In this document: one piece after another, positions 50,471 to 60,636 of the stretch
How the letters are laid out: each line of letters begins with the position of its first letter
Position numbering within the stretch: the stretch's first letter is position 1
From: Leucocoprinus leucothites
Taxonomy: Eukaryota > Basidiomycota > Agaricomycetes > Agaricales > Agaricaceae
DNA length: 64,000 bases
Assembly: GCA_013368445.1 (NCBI GenBank)
Contig: JAACJO010000028.1
Span: 62,001-126,000 of the forward strand
Direction of reading: 5' to 3'
Notes under the pieces: generated by a model
The model's database searches: none
Seen by the model: only the letters and a program-made list of their open reading frames with translations
Told to the model about the DNA's origin: nothing
Program-made: the position numbers and the translations under genes

Positions 50471-52778
50471 TTAAACAGCAACTCTGCCACCGGAGTGATT
50501 GGTATTAGCGCGAACAGCATGTGTAGTGCATGATTCGGCAGCTTTGTTAGAGTGCCAGGTCCTGTCGAACCTGTTCCTCCAAAATGGACATTTAGTGTCA
50601 TTAGTATGATGATCTCCTTTGCAATTAAGGCACTTGAAGTTCTTGAGGTGAGGACATGGGATGCCATCAGGAGTGGCGTTGCAAGGGGGGTTTGATTTAG
50701 GATTGGCCTTGCAATACCAGGCCATGGATCAGTGGTTTTCAACACGATGAGGGCCACCACAGATTTGACAACATGCGCCGAGGGCACGGCACACATGAGT
50801 GGGGTGACCCTACTGCCAACAATTCCTACACTGTGCCACACCTGGATGCATACTAGTTGCACGGATGGTGCCGATATGATGACCGAAGTTAACGGTTCAA
50901 TTGACCAATGTCTTGGCCTTGGTACCATTTTGGGAGTCCCAGATGTCAAACCACACAACGGCTGTGTCTGACTTGGGGGACGCTTTCATGATGCGAGGAT
51001 GAGCAGCAAGGATGACGTTTTTGAAAAGCAACAATTGGCCAAGGGCCTGCTCAACAAAAGCAGGGGAGAGTGGGTTGGATGAATTAGCTACCCAATAGGG
51101 GATGCCAACAATTTTGAGGAAGGATTTAGATTGTGGGAGACGGGGCTCAATAGGAATAGTGTCTCCCAGTTGCCAGGCTTTTTTCAACCAAGACTTGATG
51201 GTGTCAAGGTCAGCAGAAGTGGCGATGCCCGAGGTAGTGATAGAGATGCCATTGTATGATTCGCAGACTGATTCGACGCGGAGTTTGGATTGAGCGGCAG
51301 TGAGACCACGATTACAGAATTCAGCTACCTTATTGAAATCTTTGATTTTATCAGTGATGATGTTTCCTTTGAAAGGTATGAGAACTTGACGACGGGTAGG
51401 CCCATGTGTTGTCATTTTCAGTTTGGCATGTTGAGCGCCTGTAGTTGTTGGTTCTGGGGCCTGAGGTTGGGTGCTCCCATAACCTGCCTTGTACATAGCA
51501 AGGACTTTGTCATAAGATAGCTCAGGGAAAGCGAGTATCATTTCTCACATCTTAACCCCGTCTATATTGGAAGAGTTGGAAGAGGAAGTCACCGGCTGGA
51601 TACCCCATCGGGCAGCATCAGCAAACGACACATTCTTCTTGTTAAAATGTTCCATAAGGGGTTTGGTGGATGCCTTACGGTCAGGAGAGGGAATGGGGGG
51701 CGGGATATCAGAGGTGCTCTTAGGATTAGGTTTGGACAGCTGAGCCTGGCCATCAGAGGAAGAGTGCCTAACTGAATGCTCGAAGTTTCCATTCCCATTC
51801 CTTAGAATCACGTGATTGGAAGGTGGAGGGGGGGCCCGAGAAACTCGAATAGGACCGGTAGGCTTAGAAGATGTGTCGTCATTCTTTGCCTTTTAGGGGC
51901 CTAACCCAGACGAGACGTCATGGATCTTACCAGAAGATGTGATGTCATTCTGGGGGATAGGAATAGTGCCCTCAGTGGGAGGGGCTTGGTCGATGTTCAT
52001 TCGTTCGTCATCGATCCGGGCTGTGGGGTTAGTTTGCCCAACAACAATGCCAGGCAGAAATAGGGGGGTAGGGATCATAGATGGAGAAGGTTTACTTGCC
52101 TTTTTTCCCTTCCCTTTACCCTTAGGAAGGGGGGAAGAGTCCGTCATGGGGATATCGGAAGGAGAGCTATAGTAATGCCTCAACGTTTCAATGATAGTGA
52201 GTCCGCTTTCACCATTGATAGGTAAGCAGTCCCAGCCTGTCTCAAACATAGTGGTGAGTAAGCAATAGATCGGTTCCCCCATTTGGGGAACCCTAGGATC
52301 TTTCATGCCAGGTTGTAAACCCAATGCAGCACAATGTTTAAAGTAATTTGTAGCAAATTTAAGCACCTCAAGCGCTTTATAGGTAGCTTCACCGACGATA
52401 ACAGTTTCTTCGGTGGCAGTATTAGATGGATCCTTGAGATCCAGAAGATGTGGCTGTGTAGGCCTGTGTGGCTGTGCAGGCCTAGTCTCCTGCGGCTGTG
52501 CAGTGATGTCATCAGTGACATCATGTGTGACATCATGTATGACGTCATTGGGGTTAGAAGATCTGGCAAAAAAAGTAGCCGGAGTGCCGGTTGGCACAGC
52601 ATTCGCTGACTCAGCAGATCCATGGATCGCATGAGGCAGCCTTAAGGTGGGTGGGAGTCCAAAGAACCGAGTGGTAGGTTCCCCATTTCTGAGAATCCCA
52701 TCCTCTTGGTCACTCCACACATCCCCGTGAGAGTTTAAATTGAGAGGATCAGGGGTTTTTAACTCACCTATGTATCCC
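50471..52778 (-). pseudogene. LINE-A copy 3 ORF1, N-terminus removed by copia LTR
   Basis: TAA at 50471-50473. Reading in from 52773: TYIGELKTPDPLNLNSHGD-like start, FGLPPTLRLPHAIHGSAESA, the DVIHDVTHDVTDDIT repeat near 52510-52560, RVPQMGEPIYCLLTTMFETG near 52270, KGKGKGKKASKPSPS, RRM-like SFLKIVGIPYW / VVWFDIWDSQNG, and knuckles. Lesions: a stop between DVSSGLGP and KAKNDDTSS (near 51893), a stop before MILAFPELSYDK (near 51544), and a TAG or frame change around 50730-50900 in the first knuckle (NCWQ*GHPTH). The first about 150 residues are on the far side of the LTR. Confidence 0.86.
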
Positions 52779-53029
52779 TGTTATTAGGTGATGCACAGGG
52801 GACATGTAGGAGGTCCTAGAAACCAGAGAAATCGTCCAGGGAGCTCACTACTCACACAGGAATCTGTGGACAACTGTAAATGACTGAGAGTCAAGAAAGC
52901 ATCCACAGGAGAGTTGAACATCCAGTCAGGTGATCTACAACTGACTAAGCAAGCTCTGCATCAACTCTAAGTTCACACATCAACAAATCAATCACAAATA
53001 CTTGTAGACTGTCCAGAGCACATCTGACA
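52779..53029 (-). repeat. Ty1/copia LTR, complete
   Basis: A 251-bp LTR that in minus sense starts TGTCAGATGTGCTCTGGAC (53029) and ends CCTAATAACA (52779). Upstream of it (53030-53038) is a GGGGGTG purine tract, and after it GGGAT (52774-52778) then LINE-A sequence. The first 76 bases are identical to 59263-59338 on the plus strand, which is preceded by the same GGGAT. Confidence 0.85.
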
Positions 53030-53091
53030 CACCCCCTTGATCTGACAAGTCCACAAGTTGTTGGAAACACCAAAATCGACACCTATGCCCT

Positions 53092-53315
53092 CTAGTGAGT
53101 CAATCCTAGCATGGGAACTGCAAACTCCACCATCTTGGGCTGAACTGCCTTGGTAAACAAGTCTGCCACATTCTGGCTGGTGGGGATGTACTCTGGAGTA
53201 ATGAAAGTGGACTGTACAGCATCCTGGAGCCAGTAGAACCGCAGATCCAGGTGCTTCATGTGACCATGATGCTCAGGATTCTTGGAAACATCAATCCCAG
53301 ACTTGTTGTCAATTT
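53092..53315 (-). pseudogene. Ty1/copia RNase H C-terminal end
   Basis: Minus-strand frame EIDNKSGIDVSKNPEHHGHM, KHLDLRFYWLQDAVQ, STFITPEYIPTSQNVADLFT, KAVQPKMVEFAVPMLGLTH, then TAG 53092-53094. This is the end of the copia RNase H (KH(I/L)D-R-and NVAD-FTK motifs), in the normal place just upstream of PPT and LTR. It is cut at 53316 by a LINE-B tail. It may belong to the same family as the integrase piece at 35919-37008 but lies on the other strand. Confidence 0.88.
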
Positions 53316-53537
53316 CTTTTTTATTTTATTTTTTAAGTCAACGCGATCCCAGAGGGGTTGCAAATTTATAACGCAGTGCACGATAGCAGTCTGCACCCGA
53401 CTATCTACTACATGGAACCGATACCGCTACCGACTACGCACAAGTAAACAACCGGGAATATATACAAGTCCTGTCTGAGACAATACACGAGTCGACAGCA
53501 GAAGGGGGCTAGGCATGTAACGAATACAAAGAAGAGA
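53316..53537 (-). mobile_element. LINE-B 3' end fragment
   Basis: Oligo-T tail, terminal hairpin and 3' UTR of LINE-B on the minus strand, stopping before ORF1 (at ACAAAGAAGAGA) and passing directly into plus-strand LINE-A. No coding sequence. Inserted in copia RNase H. Confidence 0.8.
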
Positions 53538-54038
53538 AGCTTATCGCAAGAGGTTTTTCCCCCTCGAACCAATATCCTGTCGTTGTGGCCATTGCTTGGA
53601 GTCATGACATCACATCCTATGCTATTGTCCTCTATACCCCATCCGCACTCAATGGGTGCAATGCGCCTTCCCTCAATATGAGTTCTTGAAAAAGAATCCA
53701 GCCGCTTTTGCCTTCACTAATCACGACACACGTCCACCACCGCTTCAAGCCCCTATGCCTGCCGAACCAAATGAAGGTGAACTATATTCTTTCATCTCCT
53801 CTCTTCTCTTTTCTTTTGAGTCCGACCTCTGTGTATAACACCTCATTCTATAGTTTCTTTTGATTCTTCTCTATTTTACTGGTCTAATCGTATATAGTCC
53901 TTGTCTTAAGCGGTCTTCGACCGCTTCATGTACCCCAGCTTGCTGTAGTGTACCATCTGTTTGTAATATTTAGTTGAAAGTGGACTGCGATCGAGCACCG
54001 CTATATAAATAAATTGATTAAAAAAAATAAAATAAAAA
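53538..54038 (+). mobile_element. LINE-A 3' end fragment with ORF2 C-terminus
   Basis: Starts at AGCTTATCGCAAGAGG (ORF2 residues about 1213 on), keeps PLEPISCRCGHCLES and the final PAEPNEGELYSFISSLLFSF, with a frame break between, TAA 53836-53838, then 3' UTR and an A-rich tail ending 54038. Head-to-head with the preceding LINE-B tail, so the two may be one chimeric insertion. Target: plus-strand LINE-A 5' region that follows. Confidence 0.8.
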
Positions 54039-54532
54039 GACTGCTCTATATCACCTGCTCTATCTATCAAATCGACAAGACATTTGGTTCGTGACGATGC
54101 CAAGTCTGCTGCCCCATCTAGGGCTGGCTCTGACGAGGAAGATAGTGGTGAGAATGAATCTGATTCGTCCGATTCCTCAACTCCTCTGCCATCCCCTATT
54201 TTTTCTTTTTTTTTTTTTTTAGTCAAAGCGACCCCAGAGGGGTTGCAAATTTATAATGTGGTGCACGATAGCAGTCTGTGCCTGACTATCTACTACATGG
54301 AACCGATACCACTACCGACTACGCAAGAGTAAACAACTGGGAATATATACAAGTCCTGTCCAAGACAATACATGAGTCGACAGCAGAAGGGGGCTAGGCA
54401 TGTAACAAAATACAAAGAAAAGAAACATATACCAATATCACTGCATCTGATGGCAGGCCTTGTAGTTAGTGAGAGCCCATCCAGTGACTGGCAAAGGATG
54501 GGGGATGATGCGTTGACACTAGGGAGCTCCCC

Positions 54533-56689
54533 CTAGGCCTGGGGCTGACCAACAGAGCCAGAATGACTTTGCAGCCAATCCCGATCAAATTGGTGGTGCC
54601 AGAACGCGCACTTGCAGTCAGTTGCAGCATGTTCCTTGCTGCAGTTGACGCACTTGATGTGGGGACAGGGATCCCCAGCGGGTGTGGGCTGGATAGGGGG
54701 ATTTGCCTTCGGTGACCCCTTACAGCAGGAGGAGGTGGTGCGGTGATTCTTGGACCGATGTGGCCCACCGCATTGTGAAAACCTGAGAGCGCGGTTGCGA
54801 CAGGTGGTGGTAGTGTGGCCCCATTGCCAGCATCGTTGACACTGGGGGTCCCAGGGTGAGCGCACACGGCCTTGATCATAGACTGCACGCTGTCGAAGTT
54901 GAGGTATTTGCCAACTAGGCGCTTGGCGTTAGTGCTGGACCAGGGATCCCCGGCAGGTGTGGGCTGGATAGAGGGGTTTGCCTTCGGCGACCCCTTACAG
55001 CAGGAGGAGGTGGTGTGGTGATTCTTGGACCGATGTGGTCCACCGCATTGTGAACACCTGAGAGCACAGTTGTGACAGGTGGTGGTAGTGTGGCCCCATT
55101 GCCAGCATTGTTGACACTGGGGGGTCCTGGGGTGAGCGCGCGCGGCCTTGATCATAGACTGCACGCCGTCAAAGTTGAGGTATTTGCCAACCAGGCGCTT
55201 GGCATTAGCGCTGGACTGAGAGTCCCAGAGGTTGACCCAAACGGTGGCGGTGTTGGCCTTGGCAGAGTTGCGCATGATGCGCATGGAGGAGACATTTGCA
55301 AATGTCTCCTTGAAGGGAGACATGCACATGCGGTCAGTGACGTGTTGAGGAGTGGTGCAGATGCCACTCATGTAGTAAGGGACATCCAATATCTTGAGGT
55401 AAGATCTGGACCTGGGTCATTTCGTCTTCAACTCGAATGGGGTGGTGAAGGCCGATGGGAGGGCAGACTCAATCACCGATGCTGAGGCATCGGTGGCAAT
55501 GGAACTGGTGTACAACGAAATAGTGTCATACACCTTGGCGATGTTCTCAACACGAAGGGAACTCTTCGTGCGAGTGAGGGAGTCATTGAGAAGGCGCATG
55601 GCCTTGTGGTGGAGGTAGGAGATATCACTGGCATTGCCAGTGAAATCAAGGAAGAGTTGGCGTCGGGTGGGACCTGATGTGGTCATGCAGGGCTTCTTTG
55701 CAGAAGGCGCATCAGTGAGGGTGGCCTGATGCATCGCAGCGATGCAATCGGGCTCGAGGGTGGGGTGGGACTGGGCAAGCTTGATAAGCGCTGCTGCAGA
55801 TGCTGGGGTGCGTGCAACCTCGGCGAATGACTTCTTAGCCACTGAGGGTGGGATGGGCGCTCGCTTAGGAGTGGGGGGCGCTTGAGTGGGCGCTTTGCCA
55901 CTAGCGCGGGCTTTTACAGGCGCCGGCTTGGGCAGTAGGGGGGGACGGGCTGGGGCGGGCCGACGATCCGGGGGCGGTAGAGTGGGCACCTTGGGGGAGC
56001 CCATATCGATGTCATGTGGACCCACTGAGTCAGCAGATCCATGGGTCACCTTGTGGGCGATGCGTGTCACTTTAGGGGAGGTCGCAGCCAAGAATCTCTG
56101 ACTGAAGCCCCCCAAGAAATCCATGTATGTCTCCCAGCCATCTGTGTTGAGAGAGTTTGAGGTGATCAGCATGCTGCTCATGTGCAGCTCGCTGGCAAAT
56201 GCATACGAGGCCTTGGCTAAGCAAGTAACCATGGCCTGTGCATCATTGACCGGGATGTCATCGGGGTCTTCAATAGTATCCAACCATTTAAGGAAGGATA
56301 TGAGTTTGTTGAGGGCAAACCTCGGGGTGAGCTCCTGCTTCTTCTTTCCCTTGGAGGAGGACACTGACACGGGCGCCACAGGGGGAGGGGGCGTGATGGG
56401 CACAAAGGTACGTGCCCCCACGGTGTATGGCTGGAGTGGCGACAGGACGTCAGCCACGGGAGGGACGGGCGATGGCGATGGGATGTCAGCCATCGACAGG
56501 GAGGGGCCAGGTGACGAGATGTCAGCCTGGGGGGGGACCGAAGAACCCACGCACGTTGAGTGGGTTGTCATAGGGGTCGAGATGTTCATCCTCGGACATC
56601 TCGGGGATGTTGAGCTCGTCGTCGGAGGTGTTGACGGACTCAGTGGAGTGGGGTGGTGGCTGGTTAGCCTTAGACTTTTGTTTACCCAT
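54533..56689 (-). pseudogene. LINE-B ORF1, with internal duplication
   Basis: ATG 56689 (MGKQKSKANQPPPHSTESVN) to TAG 54533-54535. A one-base change in a G run near 56535 shifts the frame (FGPP / PQADISSPGPS). Then KKQELTPRFALNKLISFLKW, KKSFAEVARTPASAAALIKL, KKPCMTTSGPTRRQLFLDF, a TGA after FELKTK (Arg expected, 55417-55419), RRM-like core, knuckles CQQCWQWGHTTTTC and CSQCGGPHRSKNH. After PTPAGDP the protein jumps back to SSTNAKRLVGKYLNF because of the duplication, and the second set of knuckles continues in a shifted frame. Confidence 0.86.
54668..55216 (-). repeat. Tandem duplication (~275 bp) inside LINE-B ORF1
   Basis: 54668-54943 and 54944-55216 are two near-identical head-to-tail units covering NAKRLVGKYLNFDGVQ through the first two zinc knuckles to PTPAGDP. 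The junction is at CTGGACC/AGGGATCCCC (54943/54944). Other LINE-B copies have the unit once. Confidence 0.85.
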
Positions 56690-56891
56690 GTAGAACAGGT
56701 AGAAATACGATGAAAACTAGACATCTAATCAAACACCAACTTTCGATGGTGGTGGTAAGAGGTCAAGGAGGGTGTGTCTGCCATCCCCTATTATCACTTC
56801 TGTTGTGCTCTCACGTGCAGCATCACACTCTTCCCTTAGAACTCCCCCTCCACCATCGTCACGCACTAAGTGAGCTTGTGCTCGTGATGTT

Positions 56892-59144
56892 TTTTATTTT
56901 TTATTTTTTATTTATAATCAACAAATTTATAACGCGGTGCGCGATAGCAGTCCGCGCCCGACTATCTACTACAGGGAACCAGTACCGCTACCGACTACGC
57001 AAGAGCAAACAGCCAGGAATACATAATAAGTCCTGTCCGAAACAATACTCGAATCGACAACAGAAGGGGGGCTAGGCATATAATGACATACAAAGATACG
57101 AAACATTTACCGATATCACTGCATCTGATGGCAGGCCTTGTGGTTGGTGAGAGCCCATCCGGCGACCGGCGATGGATGGGGAACGATGCGTTGGCACTAG
57201 GGAGCTCCCCCTAGGCCTGGGACCGACTGGCAGAACCGGAATGACTTTGCAGCCAATCCCGATCAAACCGGTGGTGCCAGAACACGCACTTGCGGTCAGT
57301 TGCAGCATGTTCTTTGCCGCAGTTGACGCACTTGATGTGGGGACAGGGATCCCCGGCGGGTGTGGGCTGGATGGGGGGGTTGGCCTTCGGTGACCCCTTA
57401 CAGCAGGAGGAGGTGGTGCGGTGATTCTCAGACCGATGTGGCCCACCGCATTGTGAGCACCTGAGAGCACGGTTGCGACAGGTGGTGGTAGTGTGACCCC
57501 AACGCCAGCATCGTTGACACTGGGGGGTCCCGGGGTGAGTGCGCGCAGCCTTGATCATAGACTGCACGCCGTTGAAGTGGAGGTATTTGTTGACCAGGCG
57601 CTTGGCGTTAGCGCCTGACTGAGAGTCCCAGAGGTCGACCCAAACGGTGGCGGTGTCGGCCTTGGCGGAGTTGCGCATAATGCGCACGGAGGATACATTC
57701 ACGAATGTCTCCTTGAAGGGAGACACCCGCATGCGGTCGGTGACGTCTTTGGGAGTGGTCCTAACACCACCCATGAAGTAAGGAACGTCCAAGATCTTAA
57801 GGTAAGATCTGGACCTGGGTCGTTTTGTCTTCAGCTCGAATGGGGCAGTGAAGGCGGAAGGGAGAGCGGATTCGATCACCGATGCCTCAGCATCGGTGGC
57901 GACGGAGTTGGTGTACAACGAGATTGTGTCGTACGCTTTGGCGATGTTTTCGACACGAAGAGAGCTCTTCGCGCGAGTGAGGGAATCGTTGAGAAGGCGC
58001 ATGGCCTTATGGTGGAGGTAGGTGACATCACCGGCACTGCCAGTGAAGTCGAGGAGGAGTTGGCGCCGGGTGGGGCCCGACGTGGTCATGCGCGGCTTCT
58101 TTGCAGAAGGCGCATCAGCGAGGGCGGCCTGATGCATCGCAGCGACGCGATCGGGCTCGAGGGTGGGGTGGGACTGGGCGAGCTTGATGAGCGCTGCCGC
58201 AGACGCTGGGGTGCGTGCAACCTCGGCGAACGACTTCTTAGCCACTGAGGGAGGGATGGGCGCTCGTTTAGGAGCCGGGGGCGCTTGAGTGGGCGCTTTG
58301 CCACTAGCATGGGCCTTCGCAGGCGCCGGCTTGGGTGGTAGGGGGGGATGGGCCGGGGGCGGTAAAGTGGGCGCCTCGGGGGAGCCCATGTTGAAGTCAC
58401 GTGGACCCGCTTTGTCAGCGGATCCATGGGTCGCCTCATGGGTGACGCGCGTACGTTTAGGGTAGGCCTCTTCGACTCTAGAGGCACAATCTCTTACAAA
58501 ATCTGCAAATGTGTCCCACCCCTGGGCACGCATCCGCTCGCTATCGAGGGCCGTGTCGCCTTGGCCCCGGTTGAAAATCTCTGCAACCAACGCAACGAGC
58601 GTTGGCATGAGTACGGCAGTGGTGGCCTCCGGAAGGGGGCCCTGAGGAACGTTCCCAACGAATTGGGAGAAGAAACGGAGCCCAGCAAGAGCCCGAGTCT
58701 GAACAGACTCCTCAGTTGACCCGGAGGAGACCGCAGACCGAGGTGCTGGGGGAGGAGGAGGAGTGATGGGCACGAACGTACGTGTGCCCACTGTGTAGGG
58801 TTTCAGTGGCGACGGGACGTCAGCCACTGGGGGAGCAGGCGATGGTGACAGGACGTCAGCCATCGACTGGGAGGGGCCAGGCGACGAGACGTCAGCCTGG
58901 GAGGGACCGTAGAACCCGCGAACGTTGCGGGGATCGTCGTATGGGTCGAGATGTTTGTCCTCGGACATCTCGGGGATGTTGAGTTCGTTGTCGGAGGCGT
59001 TGACGGACTCAGTGGAGCGGGGCGGTGGCCTGTTAGTCTTAGATTTGCGTTTACCCATGTAATTACAAGTAGACGCAGTAGTATTGAGCTCTAATCGCGA
59101 CACACCAACTTTCGATGGTGGTGGTAAGAGGTCAAGGAGGGATG
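56892..59144 (-). mobile_element. LINE-B: complete gag-only element with intact ORF1
   Basis: A 2253-bp minus-strand element from an A/T-rich tail (56892-56920) to the exact 5' end (CATCCCTCC on the minus strand, 59144), flanked by TGTGCTCGTGATGTT (56877-56891) and TGTGCTTGTGATGTT (59145-59159). The flanks differ at one former CpG. CpG-rich inside. Confirms, independently of the copy at 39209, that complete LINE-B lacks ORF2. Confidence 0.94.
57211..59058 (-). CDS. LINE-B ORF1, Gag-like RNA-binding protein (615 aa), intact
   Basis: ATG 59058 (MGKRKSKTNRPPPRSTESVN), TAG 57211-57213, no lesion. Residues 1-110: basic start, acidic patch (SDNELNIPEMSEDKHLDPYD), repeats ADVSSPGPSQSM, ADVLSPSPAPPV, ADVPSPLKPYTVGTRTFVPI. 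About 115-230: EESVQTRALAGLRFFSQFVG, AEIFNRGQGDTAL, a variant N-terminal module different from that of the 39295 copy. About 290-370: KKSFAEVARTPASAAALIKL, KKPRMTTSGPTRRQLLLDF. RRM-like core about 425-510 (YLKILDVPYFMGG, VWVDLWDSQSGANAKR). Zinc knuckles CQRCWRWGHTTTTC, CSQCGGPHRSENH, CVNCGKEHAATDRKC. Likely coats LINE RNA; must borrow RT. Confidence 0.93.
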   Translation of the reverse strand: MGKRKSKTNRPPPRSTESVNASDNELNIPEMSEDKHLDPYDDPRNVRGFYGPSQADVSSPGPSQSMADVLSPSPAPPVADVPSPLKPYTVGTRTFVPITPPPPPAPRSAVSSGSTEESVQTRALAGLRFFSQFVGNVPQGPLPEATTAVLMPTLVALVAEIFNRGQGDTALDSERMRAQGWDTFADFVRDCASRVEEAYPKRTRVTHEATHGSADKAGPRDFNMGSPEAPTLPPPAHPPLPPKPAPAKAHASGKAPTQAPPAPKRAPIPPSVAKKSFAEVARTPASAAALIKLAQSHPTLEPDRVAAMHQAALADAPSAKKPRMTTSGPTRRQLLLDFTGSAGDVTYLHHKAMRLLNDSLTRAKSSLRVENIAKAYDTISLYTNSVATDAEASVIESALPSAFTAPFELKTKRPRSRSYLKILDVPYFMGGVRTTPKDVTDRMRVSPFKETFVNVSSVRIMRNSAKADTATVWVDLWDSQSGANAKRLVNKYLHFNGVQSMIKAARTHPGTPQCQRCWRWGHTTTTCRNRALRCSQCGGPHRSENHRTTSSCCKGSPKANPPIQPTPAGDPCPHIKCVNCGKEHAATDRKCVFWHHRFDRDWLQSHSGSASRSQA

Positions 59145-59262
59145 TGTGCTTGTGATGTTCGCCAGCTGGACATTATACCTAAAGCCATATCAAGAACAAT
59201 GTCAATGAGTGCTTACAATGGCTTCAAATCACCTATCCCCTTCTGTCCCTTTGGTGAGGGAT

Positions 59263-59338
59263 TGTCAGATGTGCTCTGGACAGTCTACAAGTATTTGTGA
59301 TTGATTTGTTGATGTGTGAACTTAGAGTTGATGCAGAG
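59263..59338 (+). repeat. Copia LTR 5' fragment
   Basis: Starts TGTCAGATGTGCTCTGGAC and is identical for 76 bp to the start of the LTR at 52779-53029, in opposite orientation. It is preceded by GGGAT (59258-59262), the same five bases that follow the other LTR. Cut at 59338 by a LINE-A tail. Confidence 0.85.
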
Positions 59339-59636
59339 GTTTTTTTATTTTTTTTATTTTTAAATCAATGAATTTATATAGTGGTGCTCAATCGCAGTCC
59401 GCTTTGAACTACATATTACAAACAGACGGTACACTACAGCAAGCTGGGGTACATGAAGTGGTCGGAGACCGCTTAAGACATAGACTATACACAATAACCA
59501 TGAAATTCTCACTGACATTCTACGAGGCCAAGGGTTCGCCCCTGAGCTCGTTAAATTCTTCTCTCATTATCTCACAGGTAGATCGACTCAATACATGTGG
59601 AACACATTCCTATCTGACGCCCATGACGCAGATGTT
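59339..59636. mobile_element. LINE-A fragment with internal inversion
   Basis: 59339-59494 is a minus-strand LINE-A 3' end (oligo-T, terminal stem-loop, 3' UTR). 59495-59636 is plus-strand LINE-A RT sequence (NHEILTDILRGQGFAPELVK, WNTFLSDAHDADV). The topology, 5' sequence inverted against the 3' tail, matches twin-primed LINE insertions. A LINE-B oligo-T follows at 59637. Confidence 0.7.
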
Positions 59637-60352
59637 TTTTTTTTTTTTTTTTTTTTTTAAATCAAGGTGACCCCGGAGGGGTCATTTATAATGCGGTGCG
59701 TGATAGCAGTCTGTGCCCAACTATCTACTACAGGGAAACCGATACCGCTACCGACTACGCAAGAGCAAACAACCAGGAATACATAATAGTCCTGTCTGAG
59801 ACAATATGTGAGACGACAGCAGACAGGGGCTAGGCATGTAACTAATACAAAGACAAAACATAAACCGTTATCACTGCAACTGGAGGCAGGCCTTGAGGAT
59901 GGTGCCCACCCGGCAACCGGCGATGGATGGGGGACAATACGTTGGCACTAGGGAGCTCCCCCTAGGCCCGGGACCGACCGGCAGGACCAGAATGACTTTG
60001 CAGCCAATCCCGATCAAAACAGTGGCGCCAGAACGTGCATTTGCGGTCAGATGCAGCATGTTCTTTGCTGCAGTTGACGCACTTGATGTGGGGACAGGGA
60101 TCCCCAGTGGGTGTGGGCTGGATGGGGGGGTTTGCCTTCGGCGACCCCTTACAGCAGGAGGAGGTGGTGCGGTGATTCTTGGACCGATGTGGCCTGCCGC
60201 ATTGTGAACACCTGAGAGCGCGGTTGCGACAGGTGGTGGTAGTGTGGCCCCATCGCCGGCATCATTGACACTGGGGGGTTCCGGGGTGAGCGCGCACAGC
60301 CTTGATCATAGATTGCACGCCATCGAAGTGGAGGTATTTACTGACCAAGCGC
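59637..60352 (-). mobile_element. LINE-B 3' part, minus strand
   Basis: Oligo-T, hairpins, 3' UTR and ORF1 C-terminus (about 59974-60352): RRM end LVSKYLHFDGVQSMI, knuckles CRNRALRCSQCGRPHRSKNH and CVNCSKEHVASDRKC-like. It stops at ACCAAGCGCT, where a LINE-C 3' end begins. Frame open in the remaining part except for one disruption in the first knuckle near 60265. Confidence 0.8.
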
Positions 60353-60636
60353 TCATCCCCCAACCCCGTCACTTCATTGCTGGGGCCACACATGCATGTA
60401 AGCTTACTGTTAGAGGTCTGCGAGTTGGACTTGTAGTTTCATCTTGTTACTATGCCGCGTTTTTTTGTTGTCGGGTAATGTACTGTACTTGGACAAGACT
60501 CTCTATATATATTCCCGTCTTTGTAGTGTTTGGCTTAGGTAGTGGTACTTAGGTCCTGTACTATGTTGGCGGGCGCGGACTGTGATCGGGCACCGCATAA
60601 TAAATCATTGATTTTTAAAAAAAAAAACAAAAAAAA
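60353..60636 (+). mobile_element. LINE-C 3' end fragment
   Basis: Matches 34311-34596 of the complete LINE-C: CCCCCAACCCCGTCACTTC, 3' UTR, stem-loop (60575-60596) and A-rich tail. Non-coding. Directly followed by LINE-B plus-strand sequence at the same breakpoint as in 34596/34597. Confidence 0.85.

Larger units (their letters stand above)
37009..52778 (-). mobile_element. LINE-A copy 3, minus strand, opened by two nested LINEs
   Basis: One LINE-A copy in three pieces: oligo-T tail to RT (37009-39208), RT (41510-42056), and upstream RT, endonuclease and ORF1 (49031-52778). The gaps are a LINE-B with duplication G(C/T)GCCGATAGTA and the intact LINE-A with duplication GTATGATGTTCTTCA. Joined across the duplications the reading is collinear (ILSALYLAVLM; NIILITNAC). 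Its 5' end is cut at 52779 by a copia LTR. Inserted in copia after CCCAGTCCATC at 37008. Confidence 0.9.
54201..56776 (-). mobile_element. LINE-B copy with 16-bp target duplication
   Basis: Minus-strand element from oligo-T (54201-54222) to 5' end (CACCCTCCTTGACCTC on the minus strand, 56776), flanked by identical TCTGCCATCCCCTATT (54185-54200, 56777-56792). It is 2576 bp, about 275 bp longer than the reference because of an internal tandem duplication. Only ORF1 is present. Confidence 0.92.
54039..59262 (+). mobile_element. LINE-A ORF1 5' region in three pieces around two LINE-B copies
   Basis: Plus-strand LINE-A ORF1 sequence at 54039-54200 (SPALSIKSTRHLV-like, acidic SDEEDSGENESDSSDSS), 56777-56891 (continues to RTPPPPSSRT), and 59145-59262 (LDIIPKAISRTMSMSAYNGF, ending at GGTGAGGGAT). 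The first gap is a LINE-B flanked by TCTGCCATCCCCTATT, the second a LINE-B flanked by TGTGCT(C/T)GTGATGTT. Coverage equals intact copy positions about 42240-42600. It ends where a copia LTR begins at 59263. Confidence 0.85.

Noticed and set aside
52510..52560. CRISPR-like or satellite array in the DVTHDVT repeat
   Set aside because: Only three or four 12-bp units within ORF1 coding sequence, without spacers.
37215..52778. Separate small LINE-A fragments at 37-39, 41.5-42 and 49-52.8 kb
   Set aside because: Target duplications of the nested LINE-B and LINE-A join them into one collinear copy.
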